This document shows, one piece after another, positions 1-10,672 of a DNA stretch of 64,000 nucleotides (its first letter is position 1; every line of letters starts with the position of its first letter). The notes under the pieces are model-generated. The model was not told the origin of the DNA. It saw only the letters and a list, made by a program, of their open reading frames with translations, and made no database searches. The stretch lies in contig CM055265.1 of NCBI GenBank assembly GCA_029237695.1, positions 44,881,331 to 44,945,330 of the forward strand, written 5' to 3'. Origin of the DNA: Conchocele bisecta (lineage: Eukaryota; Mollusca; Bivalvia; Lucinida; Thyasiridae). Position numbers and translations under genes: made by a program.

Positions 1-225
1 NNNNNNNNNNNNNNNNNNNNNNNNNNNNNNNNNNNNNNNNNNNNNNNNNNNNNNNNNNNNNNNNNNNNNNNNNNNNNNNNNNNNNNNNNNNNNNNNNNNN
101 NNNNNNNNNNNNNNNNNNNNNNNNNNNNNNNNNNNNNNNNNNNNNNNNNNNNNNNNNNNNNNNNNNNNNNNNNNNNNNNNNNNNNNNNNNNNNNNNNNNN
201 NNNNNNNNNNNNNNNNNNNNNNNNN
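1..225. other. Assembly gap (N run)
   Basis: All bases are N. No content can be read. Confidence 0.99.
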
Positions 226-1262
226 TTGTTTTAGCAGATATTTGCTTGCGTAAACAAGCGTAAACAAAACACTATTTTGTACAATGTTGAAAAAACCACC
301 ATAGCCGCGTTATATTTGAAGTATTTGGAAATAGATGTGTGTACTATGTAAAATAATAAGCAGTCGGTAAACTGGTACAAATAATTACTCACCTGTGTTC
401 GATTAATATAATTTTCTTTCTCAATCATACGGCTATATCGTAAATCGCGCGAAATCTCGCGGCGTCACGAGATATCATGATATATTCGGTCTATGTGCAC
501 GGAGTCGTCAGTCTATTTATTCTAGGTCTGTGGTTTCGGATTAACGGTGTAATTTGTTAGATAATCAGCAGTGTTTAAAATGAGCGATTACTATTTCGGT
601 GACAAACACACTCGTCTCCAATTATTAGCTTCAAAGTACGTGAAAATCAAAGTCTAATTTGGTTACTTTGTTCACAAATACTTTTACTGACAACACGGTC
701 ATGCCTCGGGTAACATACAATCGTCCCACCGCCGCTAAGCACCGTAAGCAGGTGCCCGTTTCAACGAATATCACGGAAATTGCCGAAGATTTCCGTGATA
801 CGCTAACTGGAAAATGAAAACAGATGGTGTCATTATTATTATCAAAAAAGGACCAAAATAATATTAACTTAGAAACATAATTTTTAAATAGATAGAAAAA
901 TGAATGAGCTAATTGAAAACACATGTGCATTTTTTGTCACTATTCTTATAAAAAGAGATTTTGCAATTTTCCCAACGAAAATCGAGAAGAAAAATCACAA
1001 TTTGCTATATAAATCATATCAAAACTACAGACTATGTTTAAAGCTAAAAAGGACCAAAATATTATTATTTTAAAAACACGATCGAAACACCATCACAAAG
1101 TACAATAATTGAAGTTTAAAATGTGACCTGTGCATTTTTAATCGGTTGTGTAGTTTAAAAGTTACGTAAGAAATGGTAATAGTCTCCTATATAATTACAT
1201 ATAAAACTCGCCGCTACTGATGCAGACTTTCTACAGGTAAGGTGGCCGCGAAAGTTGGATAT
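226..1262. other. AT-rich stretch without a recognisable gene
   Basis: I see no conserved protein, RNA gene or repeat end here. A 38-codon open frame on the plus strand (701-817) is rich in basic residues, but I recognise no family in it and chance is enough to explain it. Confidence 0.5.
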
Positions 1263-1685
1263 GGGTGTCCGGTTTAGCGAGGTTTCACTGTAAATCAGGC
1301 ATTTGATTATTCCGAGTCATAGTTGTGTGCTATCATGAACAGGCATTATCACCCGAGATAAATGACCATGAAACCCATCAAAATTATGATCACAAATGTT
1401 TCTGGTTGTTCGGTTTAGGGGTTCCACTGGACAAAAATTGCGATATTTTGTTTCGTAAATGATGTGGAAAATTGATGAGATCTTCAGTGCAAATGCGGAA
1501 TAGGACGTTATTTGTTCTGAACAACCCCTAAACCGAACAACCAGAAACATTTGTGATCATAATTTTGTTTGGTTTCATGGTCATTTATCTCGGGTGATAA
1601 TGCCTGTTCATGATAGCACACAACTATGACTCGGAAGAATCAAATGCCTGATTTACAGTGAAACCTCGCTAAACCGGACACCCTG
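1263..1685. mobile_element. Palindromic pogo/Tigger-like MITE
   Basis: Two arms of about 160 bp (roughly 1263-1425 and 1524-1684) are near-perfect reverse complements around a loop of about 100 bp. The outer ends read GTGTCCGGTTTAGCGAGG and its complement, next to a CAGTGAAACC-type end. The same end occurs at 37980-38048, 43822-43998 and 53074-53141 with TA beside the CAGTG end, so this is one non-autonomous family. CAGTGGAACC-type ends with a TA target fit pogo/Tigger elements; that assignment is from general knowledge. No transposase is present. Confidence 0.75.
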
Positions 1686-1695
1686 GGAACCTCCC

Positions 1696-2540
1696 ATGGT
1701 GTCAGGTTTAGCGAGGTTTCAATGTACATATGTTTTATGCAAAATCGTACATCTTCGGCTTACTACATACTCACATGTATTGTTTCATTCTTTCAAGTTT
1801 ACGTCGCTATTTTGTATACATGTACATGTATTTGTTTATATGACGAGAAACTTGTATGAGTTTAACAATAAATCACATTCTATTATTTTCACGCTATAAA
1901 AAATATACGATAGCATATCCTTCTTTTATTTTCATTTCTATTGAACTCGTTCAACGAGCTACAAAATTACCTGGCTATAAAGTCAGGTGAGCGATAAAGA
2001 AATGTTACCGCATTGTGTAAAAAAAAAGAAGAAGAAAAATAGTCAGTTTGCGGTTGATATAACGAAAACTAATTATTCAGGTAATTGTCTTTTGTATAGT
2101 CAGTGTCATACACGCAGTTTGGAATGTTAAATGTTAACAATTACACATAAAGCAGAATATGACAAGTACATTGTTTTTATAAAATATGTATTGCTGTAGA
2201 AAACGTTATACATTTTATGTAATACTTATAATAACATTTCAAAATTGCAATATTCGCAGGCAGGGGAGATAACACAGGACACTATTGCGGCTTTTGACAT
2301 TTATAATACGCGAAATAATCCCACCCAAAGAAATTGATTTCCAAAATCAGCACAAGAGGATATACATTTCGTCAACTCTCGACGACATTTACAGAAACAA
2401 TCGATTTCTTAAAAAATAATTTTCAGAAAATATCACACATAGTATGGTTATATAAATGCTTAATATTTCCGGTGCTACATGTCAAATCCCTCAATATAAT
2501 TTATCCGGAATTTATCGAAAACCACCGATTGAAGTTAGGG
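1696..2540. other. Stretch without a recognisable gene
   Basis: Short open frames only, with no recognisable protein. The sequence is AT-rich with short A and T runs. Confidence 0.4.
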
Positions 2541-3558
2541 ACTGGTCATTATTTATCGCCGGGTGGGGGGGGGAGGTTGGATGAAATTTTGTTGCCAATA
2601 ATCTGTTTTTTCGAGGCCCCCCCCCCCCTCCAGTAACTTTAGCTAAATATTTTCAGGCCCCCTATTCCATCATAGATATTTTTCGAGGCCCCCCCCCCCC
2701 CCAACCTATGCTCCCAACTCAACCCCACCCCATGTAAACTGGCCATTTCGGATGGTAATATATTCAATTGCATGATGCTTATCATCATCATCATCACTCT
2801 TTATTACAGTACAGTTTATTGCAGTACATGTATCTATATAATCTCGATCTACTCTATTTGCGTAGCTGATCTGAGGGTAATAACATTGTTACCATCAAAA
2901 TCGTACCAAATGTTCAGCACAGTGGCGGATCCAGAATTTGACCAAGGGGGGGGGGGGGCACATGGAACTTGAAGGAGGTATGCTCGTTCGTCGACTGAGC
3001 GGTGCGAGGGAGTTGGCTAGGTGGGTCCGGGTGCATGCCCCCCGGAAAAATTTGAATTGAGGAAGCCATTTCCTGCATTCTACGCTGAATATTTTTTAAA
3101 AAAATAATAAAAAAAAAAATAATAATAAAATCGGGATATGCTCGTTCGTCGACTGAGCGGTGCGAGGGAGTTGTGTAGGGGGGTCCGGGGGCATGACCCC
3201 CGGAATTTTTTTGAATTATTCAGACACTATTTTGGGGCAATCCAAATACTTGGATCTAAAACTGTGTATGATAGATGTGTCACTGACTGAATGGCAACCA
3301 GTGTAGACCCTGATCAGAGTGCACGGATGTTTTTCAAGGCCTCCCCCCCCCCCCTCCATGAATTATTTAAAAAAAATTGGAGGCCCCCCCCCCCCCCCCC
3401 CCCTCCCCCCCCCCCCCCCCCCCAATATCTGTGAAAATTTTCGGGCCCCTCCCCCTCTGGCGCAGTCGATATTTTCGGGCCCCCCCCCCCCAGGCAATTT
3501 CATCCAGCCCCCACCCCCCACCCCCCCCCCCCCCCCCCCCGGCGATAAATAATGACTA
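2541..3558. repeat. G/C-homopolymer repeat complex with inverted ends
   Basis: The left end (CATTATTTATCGCCGGG followed by a G run and TGGATGAAAT) reappears inverted at the right end (C run, then GGCGATAAATAATG). Between them are long poly-C tracts alternating with short phrases such as TTTTCGGGCC, a common invertebrate end motif (GTGGCGGATCC, near 2922), and a tandem duplication (about 2978-3060 and 3136-3216). Proline-rich reading frames here (for example 3319-3552) are translations of poly-C and not genes. Confidence 0.65.
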
Positions 3559-3601
3559 GCACGAAAAATAAAGTTAGCACCACCGAACGAAGTTAGCAGC
3601 A

Positions 3602-4250
3602 AATGACGGGAGCACATTACCAAATGACGGGAGCACATTACCAAGTGACGGGACCACATTACCAAATGACGGGAGCACATTACCAAATGACGGGACCACA
3701 TTACCAAATGACGGGACCACCAAATGACGGGACCACATTATCAAATGACGGGACCACATTACCAAATGACGGGACCACATTACCAAATTACGGGAGCACA
3801 TTACCAACTGACGGGACCACATTACCAAGTGACGGGACCACATTACCGAATGACGGGACCACATTACCAAGTGACGAGAGCACATTACCAAGTGACGGGA
3901 CCACATTACCAAATGACGGGAGCACATTACCAAATGACGGGAGCACATTACCAAATGACGGGACCACATTACCAAATGACGGGACCACATTACCGAATGA
4001 CGGGACCACATTACCAAGTGACGGGACCACATTACCAAATGACGGTACCACATTACCAAGTGACGCGACCACATTACCAAATGACGGAACCTTATTACAA
4101 AGTGACGGGACCACAATACCAAATGACGGGACCACCATACCAAATGGCGGGACCACATTAGCAAATGACTTGTTCACATTACCAAATGGCGGGACCACAT
4201 TACCAAATGGCGGGACCACATTACCAAATGACGGGACCACATTACCAACT
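3602..4250. repeat. Minisatellite, 21 bp unit, about 31 copies
   Basis: The unit is AAATGACGGG followed by ACCACATTACC, with scattered substitutions (G/C at one site, AAGTGA and AACTGA variants). Because 21 is a multiple of three, frames stay open in several phases on both strands: 7-residue repeats of PNDGTTL type, MTGPHYQ type and others. Several overlapping open frames on both strands in an evenly diverged array argue against a real protein. Confidence 0.9.
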
Positions 4251-4289
4251 GATGTCAGCCTACATAAGACAGTCATGGCGTTCCATAAA

Positions 4290-4645
4290 CATGCATGGAT
4301 ACACAGTATACCAAAATATTAAAAAGAATAAAAAACATCCGACAAAGTGTTAACATTTTATGGACATCATGGAGTTAGCCCCCTTATTCCACTGACGCAT
4401 TAAATAAAACAATATGTATTTTAGTACTTACATTTGAAAAATACAGATGTGGCGGGTAACTTCCAACTCATACATAAGACGCGCCTACACAAAGCAATGC
4501 CATCTGCGAGATGCTGTTATCATTTACAAGTCCCGGTCCGGTGGGTGATTAACGCGCTGCTCTTGACATGATAACATTAATAACCCTTAAAAGGCGGGAA
4601 CTGCAATTGTCGTCTGTTGTTGTTTCATATTTTGTATATTTTTCT
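4290..4645. repeat. Segmental-duplication block (left flank of the Polinton region)
   Basis: This block recurs nearly base for base at 45085-45425, and in part at 57103-57309. At 45425 the second copy jumps straight to sequence matching 27775 onward. The material between 4645 and about 27.77 kb is therefore extra in this unit relative to the other. Confidence 0.8.
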
Positions 4646-4657
4646 CAATAAAAACAG

Positions 4658-4715
4658 GGTTTGACAGCACTTTGGAATCGTTTACATTGGAAATGATTCT
4701 AAAATGATGTCAAAC
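4658..4715. repeat. Hairpin repeat outside the left inverted arm
   Basis: The palindrome begins GTTTGACA and ends TGTCAAAC, with complementary arms around ACATTGG. A homologous hairpin lies just outside the other inverted arm at 26921-26990. Confidence 0.6.
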
Positions 4716-4756
4716 AAATGAGTAAACAAAAAAATTAAACAAAATCATCAGACAAC

Positions 4757-7684
4757 AGTAGTATATGCGGCGGTTTAGCCCCAATTACGTAATAGCCAAG
4801 TTTAATTACTATATTAATGGAAGTGGGCGTGTCTAATAAATAATTAATAGGTCGTATAATTTAGCCCAGTGAACACCTGACAGCTGCATGGGGCTGCAGA
4901 TCTATGACTCCAATTCCAATTGGCAGTGGGCGTGGACGGAATTAATAGGTCGTATAGCTCCGCGTGCAACCACCAGCGTGATATTGGCGCCAAATTCATG
5001 AATAACTTTACGCGCCTTATCTCTGGTTTCAGATGTTAAATTCTGTGATAATAATTCAAATATAGCAGTAGACAAATATGCTTGATAGCGGGTATTTACA
5101 ATTCTAATGAAATTCCACAGAATATGTATAAATGGTAACGAAAAAACGGACGGCTCTATGGGAGGGCCCCATTTCTTAGTAATATCCATCATATATGTAC
5201 GATGTTTATAAATGGTAAAACATACCTAACAAAACAACCTAATATCGGCCAAATTCAGCACTCAGACCCGTGCCATATTGGCTCCAAATTCATGAATAAA
5301 TTTACGCGCCTTAACTCTGGTTTCAGATGTTAAATTCTGTGATAATAATTCAAATATAGCAGTAGACAACATTACCGTGATAGAGGGAATTTACAATTCT
5401 AATGAAATTCCACAGAATATGTAGAAATGGTACGGTAACGAAAAAACGGCCGTTTCAAATATAGCAGTAAGACAACATTACCGTGATAGAGTTTGGGAAA
5501 CTTTTAACAATTCTAAATGAAATTCCACAGAATATGTAGAAATGGTAACGAAAAAACGGCCGGCTGTATGGGGGACTGATACACGTATTAGTAAAACAAT
5601 ATATGTACAATGTTTATAAACATACCTTATTAACAACCAAATATCGGCATAACATTCACCAGTTATTCATATGTATCACTCGTATAAAAGTGAACTCCGT
5701 GACATGCCTGTCGGTTTTGGCGGTCGATGGTATTGGAACAGCTGCAGATTCTGGGGTATATTCCAATTGGCAGTGGGCGTGTGCGGAATTAATAGGTCGT
5801 ATAATTTAGCTCCGTGAACACCTGACACCTGTATGGGGCTTCAGATGCTGGGGTATAAAACCTACGGCGAACACGTCAATATCACATCGTGATTATACTT
5901 AAGTAAGGACGGATTAACTTTATCGAAGGAATATATAAGGTAAGGTCTTTTATACTACATATTATTCTCCTATTCAGCTTATTTTAGAGGTGTGTAAAGC
6001 CATTCATTCGTTACGAACATTGGTCAGTACAGATATTATGCATTCCATGCTGAACTGATCTGAAGCTTCTTGGATCACATATGTAATAATACCCATTTTC
6101 TCAGCCATTGATCGTAACAACCACCATATGTTGTGAGATCCATTTTCTCAGTCGACGACTATTTGTCTGCATTTGCTGGCTCTTTGATCTTCTATATAAG
6201 CATTATGTCTGCAATATTCAAGTTTGCTATATACTCATCATGTCGTCATTTTTCTCGATACCGCTGCATTATGCAAGTTTGATGAATTTCCCCTAAATTA
6301 CGTACCTTAACTGGATCACTATGTAATAATACCCCTTTTCTCAGACATTAATCGTAACAACTCCCATATGTGGTGATGCCCATTTTCTCAACTATTGATT
6401 ATTTTGTACATTTTTGTTGCAGTTGTTTTCCAAGCAATATTTATCGTTACCCAAGGCTTAATATGCATGTATTCTGAATGTTTGATTTCATGTAGGAAAA
6501 ATATATTAAAGTTTGTAAATATATTTAATGATTTTCGCTTGTCTAAAGGTACAACATCACATTCGTCGTAATGTCCCTTTTTATCAGCCTGTTGCCCTAT
6601 AATATCACAATTTCAACAGTCGTTTCACGTCACGTATACACAGACCATACGAGGTACTTCCTAAAATATAAAATCAAAGTACTGAAAGTACTACAATATG
6701 TTATCAGAGAGCATCTACTCCTTTTTAGATGTACTTTCTATTGAAGTTTAGAACCAAATGTCTACCAAAGAGTTTTGTACGTGTCGTAGTTTGCTATGAT
6801 CTGTATGTTTTGTCTGTATTTGCCGGCTCTTTGATCTTCTATATAAGTATTATGTTTGTAATATTCAAGTTTGCCATATACTCATTCTGTCGGCATTTTT
6901 CTCGATACCGCTACATTTTTGCGTTGTTTTCAGCAATATTTACACGAACCCAGCTTAATATATTGTATTGTGAATGTTTTATTTCATGTAGGAAAAATAT
7001 ATTAAAGTTTGTAAATATATTTAATGATTTTCGCTTGTCTAAAGGTACAACATCACATTCGTCGTAATGTCCCTTTTTATCAGCCTGTTGTCCATGACGT
7101 AATCAGATATTTCGATGCATATCTGTTGATGTAATTTTATTATATTGTGTGGTGTTAATTAATTGGCAATTAACCTGAGGTACGAAATAGCGATTCCCGG
7201 GCGATGGAACAGGACCCACCACTTGCATATGATTTATATACAATGTACATGTACATGTATGGGCCACCAAATCTCCAACCGTCATCAATAGCTTCCTTAC
7301 ATTGATCAGGGCTCCAGATAAGGAATTAGTAATTGAGTATTTTCATTCCATCATTTCTGAAGCAATTGGGTATTTCAAAATTTTAATTGGGTAAAATAAA
7401 ATCACACTGCAGTTTACACATCAACAGGCAGCAAGAATAAGAAAAATATGTTATATTTGTGGTCTGTTTATTGTTTTCTGCAGCATGCTACATGTACCAC
7501 AGAATTGTAATTGCTTTTTGATACTCGCTACTTCTGATTTCAATTGGGTTTCGGGCAATTTTAATTGGGTATTTAAGCAAATACGCAGCTTATCTGGAGC
7601 CCTGATTGATATTTAACCGCTCCGTGTAATTTAGGTGACATTGACCTACTTTCGCGAAATACAAGTCACATCCGTCAAGTTGTA
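4757..7684. repeat. Left long inverted arm (candidate Polinton TIR)
   Basis: This arm matches 22285-26811 in inverted orientation. It contains tandem blocks of a module (about 5030-5190, 5290-5440, 5450-5560) bearing GTTACCATTTCTACATATTC and its complement. A second module occurs twice (about 6000-6590 and 6730-7080) with shared phrases such as CATTCGTCGTAATGTCCC. The arm ends at 7684, about 90 bp beyond the end of the protease gene. Short open frames inside it are shared only because the DNA is repeated. Confidence 0.7.
7307..7605. mobile_element. MITE with CAGGGCTCCAGATAAG ends
   Basis: The 299 bp element has inverted ends CAGGGCTCCAGATAAG and CTTATCTGGAGCCCTG. ATTGAT directly flanks both sides (7301-7306, 7606-7611), a likely target duplication. 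The CAGGG ends recall hAT elements, though a clean 8 bp duplication is not visible. The copy in the other arm (about 22369-22664) shows it inserted before the arms were duplicated or homogenised. Confidence 0.75.
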
Positions 7685-7774
7685 ACTCTTTGTAATCCCT
7701 CCCTTTATTTTTAAATTTTTTTTTTCTATTTTTATTTTTTACAATATTACAATATGTACAGTGCAAACAATAAT

Positions 7775-8215
7775 TTACAACACGATTTCGTCGTTAAGGG
7801 CGAAATTCGTACTACTGAACTCGTTGACTATTGTTCTCATGCTCACTCCACGACAAAGTCGGTATCAGTAATACAAGCAAAACTGTCCGCAATATACTGA
7901 TTCGGGGCCTTGTAATCTCCGACAATTGTAAATGTACTGGGTTCCGTTGGTCAGTAAAACGTTACGGAATCTGCGATGGTAATAATCAGGGGAGTGTCCC
8001 AGGGGGTCGAAGAATTCCGTGGGTCCTTTTGTCGGAAAATAAAACGACACCCAATGTTTACCGGGATAAGAACTGGTATCCGCGTTGACAATATAAAGTC
8101 TAGGACGTCGTCGAACGATGTTAGGTATCATATCCGCCGAACACACTCCTCCGAACTTACTCCGAGTCGAGGGATTTGTGGCCAGTGTCGTACGAATTTG
8201 TCGAGTATTCATCAT
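7775..8215 (-). pseudogene. Adenovirus-type maturation protease (Polinton PRO), interrupted by a stop
   Basis: Polinton proteases are Ulp1/adenain-like cysteine proteases thought to mature virion proteins. The likely start is Met-Met-Asn-Thr-Arg-Gln at 8215. Visible signature: His in KHWVSFYF, the acidic residue in EFFDPLG, and Cys in GPESVYCGQFC. A TGA at 7865-7867 lies four codons after the catalytic Cys. The same frame continues with family-like sequence (including CRGVSM) to a TAA at 7775, so this looks like a nonsense mutation and not the natural end. No stop separates the protease from the capsid frame upstream. A minus-strand AATAAA near 7703 could serve as polyadenylation signal. Confidence 0.8.
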
Positions 8216-9467
8216 TCCAGAGTAACGTTTCGACTGGCATCTATTTTCAGTGAACTTAGAGTATACGATCACGGTGCAAGTTTCTGGTAGAGCTTTGGCG
8301 AACTTTAGCTCTAGTCGAGTATGTGCTCTCTGGCGGATTCGATTTCTGACGTCTCCGTCCAGGTTGAATACGTACAAACAATATCCGTCCTCGAACGATT
8401 CTCTAGTAAGTTTTACGGCCCGTGGTCGATCGTCAGAGTACAATATTTGGTACGCCTCTACGTAACTATTGGCTTCGTAGTTTGGCTCTAATGGATGAGA
8501 TGGCGTAGATTTACCATCGACGAAGAACCCTACGTAGTTGCAGTTCAAGTTTTGAAAGTAGAAGGGATTATTGACGTAGGAACCGTGAGTCGCCGAGGAA
8601 GATACGATGCCCACGATCAGTTGTTTAGGTACTTCTCCTTGAAACAGGTCGTCGGTAATGAAGGTATATTGACCCTGGGGTACAGCGTACGTCTTTATAT
8701 TAGTTCTCGTATACGGGTAGAGAGCGTTGTGATCCTTCAATACGTTGTTTTGCGCTATAAGAACGCTAGGATCCACTTTAACTAAGGCCATCTTCAAACT
8801 GACATCGGTGATGACAGCCTTGTACTTTTGTTCGGGGTGAGCCGTCATCAATCTGAACGGATCCGGACTCTGCCACAATTTCAGAATCAGCGGAACGCCA
8901 TTCAGTAGTAGTCTTTCCTGTTGACACAAGTCTATGGCTAGGGATCCAATCATCTCGGCTTCTATGCCTCCCTCCGTATAGGTACACCTATTATAAAGAC
9001 TACCATTTTCTCCATCAGTCGACGGATCATCCATAAAGTGTCCGCTGCTATCCGCAAAGAATAGTTGCCATTGGGAGTTTTCGTTCGTCCACTTCGTCCA
9101 ACACATTATCCATGTATGCCTTGTAAGTGTAATTGCATCCCACTTCGCTGACGGGATGTTGTTGTACATTGAAATCGACTTGCGAAAATATAGTATGTAG
9201 CGGCGAGTTACTCAATCCCACTTTGTCGTCGGAGGTTATAGACGATCCGTCGTTCTTGACAATTTTGAGTTTTATATACAATAGACTGTTCTTCAAGTCC
9301 ACGTACTGCGTAGAAGTACACGGAATAGAGAACTCTATAGCGGAGTCTTCCGTGAGCTGATTGATTGGCCGATGAGTTATCCATTCTTTAGATCGTATTC
9401 CCGTTTCGGTAGGAGGCATTTGGAACAAAGCCAATTCATTGTCGTGAATTTCGTTTATTGATGCCAT
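8216..9467 (-). pseudogene. Polinton major capsid protein (double jelly roll), frameshifted
   Basis: This is the protein often labelled F54H12.2-like in invertebrate genomes, now understood as the Polinton major capsid protein. The N-terminal signature ALFQMPPTETGI ... EWITHRPINQL ... IEFSIP is clear, followed by QVDFNVQ and CNYTYKAYMDN. The start is the ATG at 9467, overlapping the upstream gene by 13 bases. Near 9085-9100 the reading frame shifts by one; the remainder, through the FFVDGKSTPSHPLEPNY region, continues in another frame to the protease. The break could be a real mutation or an assembly error. Capsid and protease then share one uninterrupted frame. Confidence 0.82.
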
Positions 9468-9760
9468 AAGTCCTTTTTTGTGATCTTCTTCTTCTTCTTC
9501 TGCGGAACTGACCGTCTTTTGGGAGCGCACCTTTTCTTGTCAAAGGTGTGCATAGTACCTTCTTGATGCTTCAGATCCGATTTCGCGAGTTCCACGGCTT
9601 GAGTCATAGGTGTAACGAATTTGATCGAGGGTTCCGTCGGTTTGTTACCTCCCGTTTGAATGGACTCAATGAAATAGTGTCCGTATTTATCGGGCTTCTT
9701 TTTCCCTGTGGACATGTTAGCGAAATGCCTCTGCCATACATCGACATCGTGGGTCGTCAT
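9455..9760 (-). CDS. Small basic Polinton protein upstream of the capsid gene
   Basis: 101 residues. The central block TEPSIKFVTPMTQAVELAKSDL resembles a small conserved protein that I know from mollusc Polinton gene clusters beside the capsid gene; its function is not established. The C-terminus is strongly basic (RCAPKRRSVPQKKKKK), which would suit a nucleic-acid-binding core or capsid-cement role, but that is inference. It overlaps the minor capsid gene by 4 bases (ATGA) and the major capsid gene by 13 bases, as expected in a compact viral-type cluster. Confidence 0.65.
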   Translation of the reverse strand: MTTHDVDVWQRHFANMSTGKKKPDKYGHYFIESIQTGGNKPTEPSIKFVTPMTQAVELAKSDLKHQEGTMHTFDKKRCAPKRRSVPQKKKKKITKKDLWHQ

Positions 9761-10158
9761 GTTTTCCTAAGATGAATCGTACAGTTCACAAAGTCAGAAC
9801 CAGAGTCTATATGCTTCAGATTGTCTCCTCTTATAAAGATTAGCAATCGCTGAAATAAGTCAGTTTTCACCGTTACGTACTGATACGCTAATGTCGTTCT
9901 GTTTTCTCGAGTTGTGTTGAATACGGTTCGAAGAATGGGATAAAACGTATCGCACACGTACGAGTCTTCGATCAAGTCGCAGCACACGTGTACAGTGTTC
10001 GTCTCTATGTCGTTGGGAAATACTATTTCAGCCAAACCGCATTCCCAGGTACCGTGTAAATAAAATGGTCTAGGTATTTCCACCGTAAAGTCATAGGCCG
10101 AATTTTCGGGATGACTCGCTTTTGAATCCTCACTGGATAAGTGTAGATAGTAACTCAT
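9757..10158 (-). CDS. Penton-like minor capsid protein of the Polinton
   Basis: 133 residues. The opening pattern YYLHLSSEDSKASHPENSAY, followed by DFTVEIPRPFYL and WECGLAEIVFP, matches the N-terminal strands of the Polinton minor capsid (penton) protein, a single jelly roll that occupies capsid vertices. Homologues known to me run longer, so the C-terminus after HLRKT may be cut. The start is supported by TTTATAAGAAGG on the coding strand just before ATG. It sits between the PC4-like gene and the small basic gene. Confidence 0.7.
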   Translation of the reverse strand: MSYYLHLSSEDSKASHPENSAYDFTVEIPRPFYLHGTWECGLAEIVFPNDIETNTVHVCCDLIEDSYVCDTFYPILRTVFNTTRENRTTLAYQYVTVKTDLFQRLLIFIRGDNLKHIDSGSDFVNCTIHLRKT

Positions 10159-10166
10159 GATCCTTC

Positions 10167-10565
10167 TTATAAATGTTCATCGATACCGATATCAATTAGA
10201 GACGTCAACCTCTTGAGTGTTCGCCACTGTCGAAGATCCAACGATATACCGATGATGGTAGCGGTACCGTTTAAGAATGTTCTGATATCGACTATCGCGT
10301 CACCGTTCTGACCACACGAGGTAGCGTATGTATTTCCTCCTAGATTATACTGCTTGGCGAACCCGCACGAAGTCAGGTTTAAGGTCCGGACTTCTAAACT
10401 ACTTTGAGTTTCTTGGGGAATGGTTATACCTAATATCACTAACAGTGGTGACAGAATCGTCACTAACATCAAAGATATGCCTAGCAATTTGACAACCGCT
10501 AAGTGGCATTTCGTGACCGATGTCTTCTCGTCTAACGTTTCTATGAAAGATGTCCGAGCTGCCAT
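10167..10565 (-). CDS. PC4-like protein with N-terminal membrane segment
   Basis: 132 residues. Residues about 22-50 form one long hydrophobic segment (VVKLLGISLMLVTILSPLLV). Residues about 68-125 (YNLGGNTYATSCG ... AIVDIRTF ... GISLDLRQWRTLKRL) match the pattern of the PC4/p15 single-stranded DNA-binding domain: LGGN strand, VDIR strand, GISL ... QW helix. PC4-like genes occur in mollusc Polintons, presumably binding single-stranded DNA during replication. A membrane span on such a domain is unusual and may reflect a fusion of two genes. The coding strand reads TATAAGAAGATG at the start, so the start is well placed. Confidence 0.6.
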   Translation of the reverse strand: MAARTSFIETLDEKTSVTKCHLAVVKLLGISLMLVTILSPLLVILGITIPQETQSSLEVRTLNLTSCGFAKQYNLGGNTYATSCGQNGDAIVDIRTFLNGTATIIGISLDLRQWRTLKRLTSLIDIGIDEHL

Positions 10566-10672
10566 CTTCTTATATCAGCCTACGATGTAGGCAACGTTCT
10601 TATGAGTCTTCTTATAAACGTTCTTATGAGTGTTCTTATAACAATTAACGATGTAGGCAACGTTCTTATGAG
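10566..10672 (-). promoter_or_regulatory. Repeated TATAAGAA-type intergenic block
   Basis: Two copies of a roughly 25 bp phrase (plus strand CGATGTAGGCAACGTTCTTATGAGT) surround further CTTCTTATAAACG and TTCTTATAA phrases. Read on the coding strand these are TATAAGAA-type motifs that also precede other cluster genes. The block ends within the stop region of the integrase gene. A promoter role is inferred from position only. Confidence 0.4.

Noticed and set aside
701..817. 38-codon basic open frame
   Set aside because: Too short, without family resemblance or context; noted only as part of the intergenic stretch.
3319..3707. Proline- or glycine-rich open frames
   Set aside because: They translate poly-C and poly-G runs in a repeat; both strands are open and no domain is present.
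3602..4250. CRISPR-like array
   Set aside because: The 21 bp units are contiguous without spacers, and the genome is eukaryotic.
3574..4322. Long repeat proteins of 145-239 residues on both strands
   Set aside because: They are phases of the 21 bp minisatellite and not genes.
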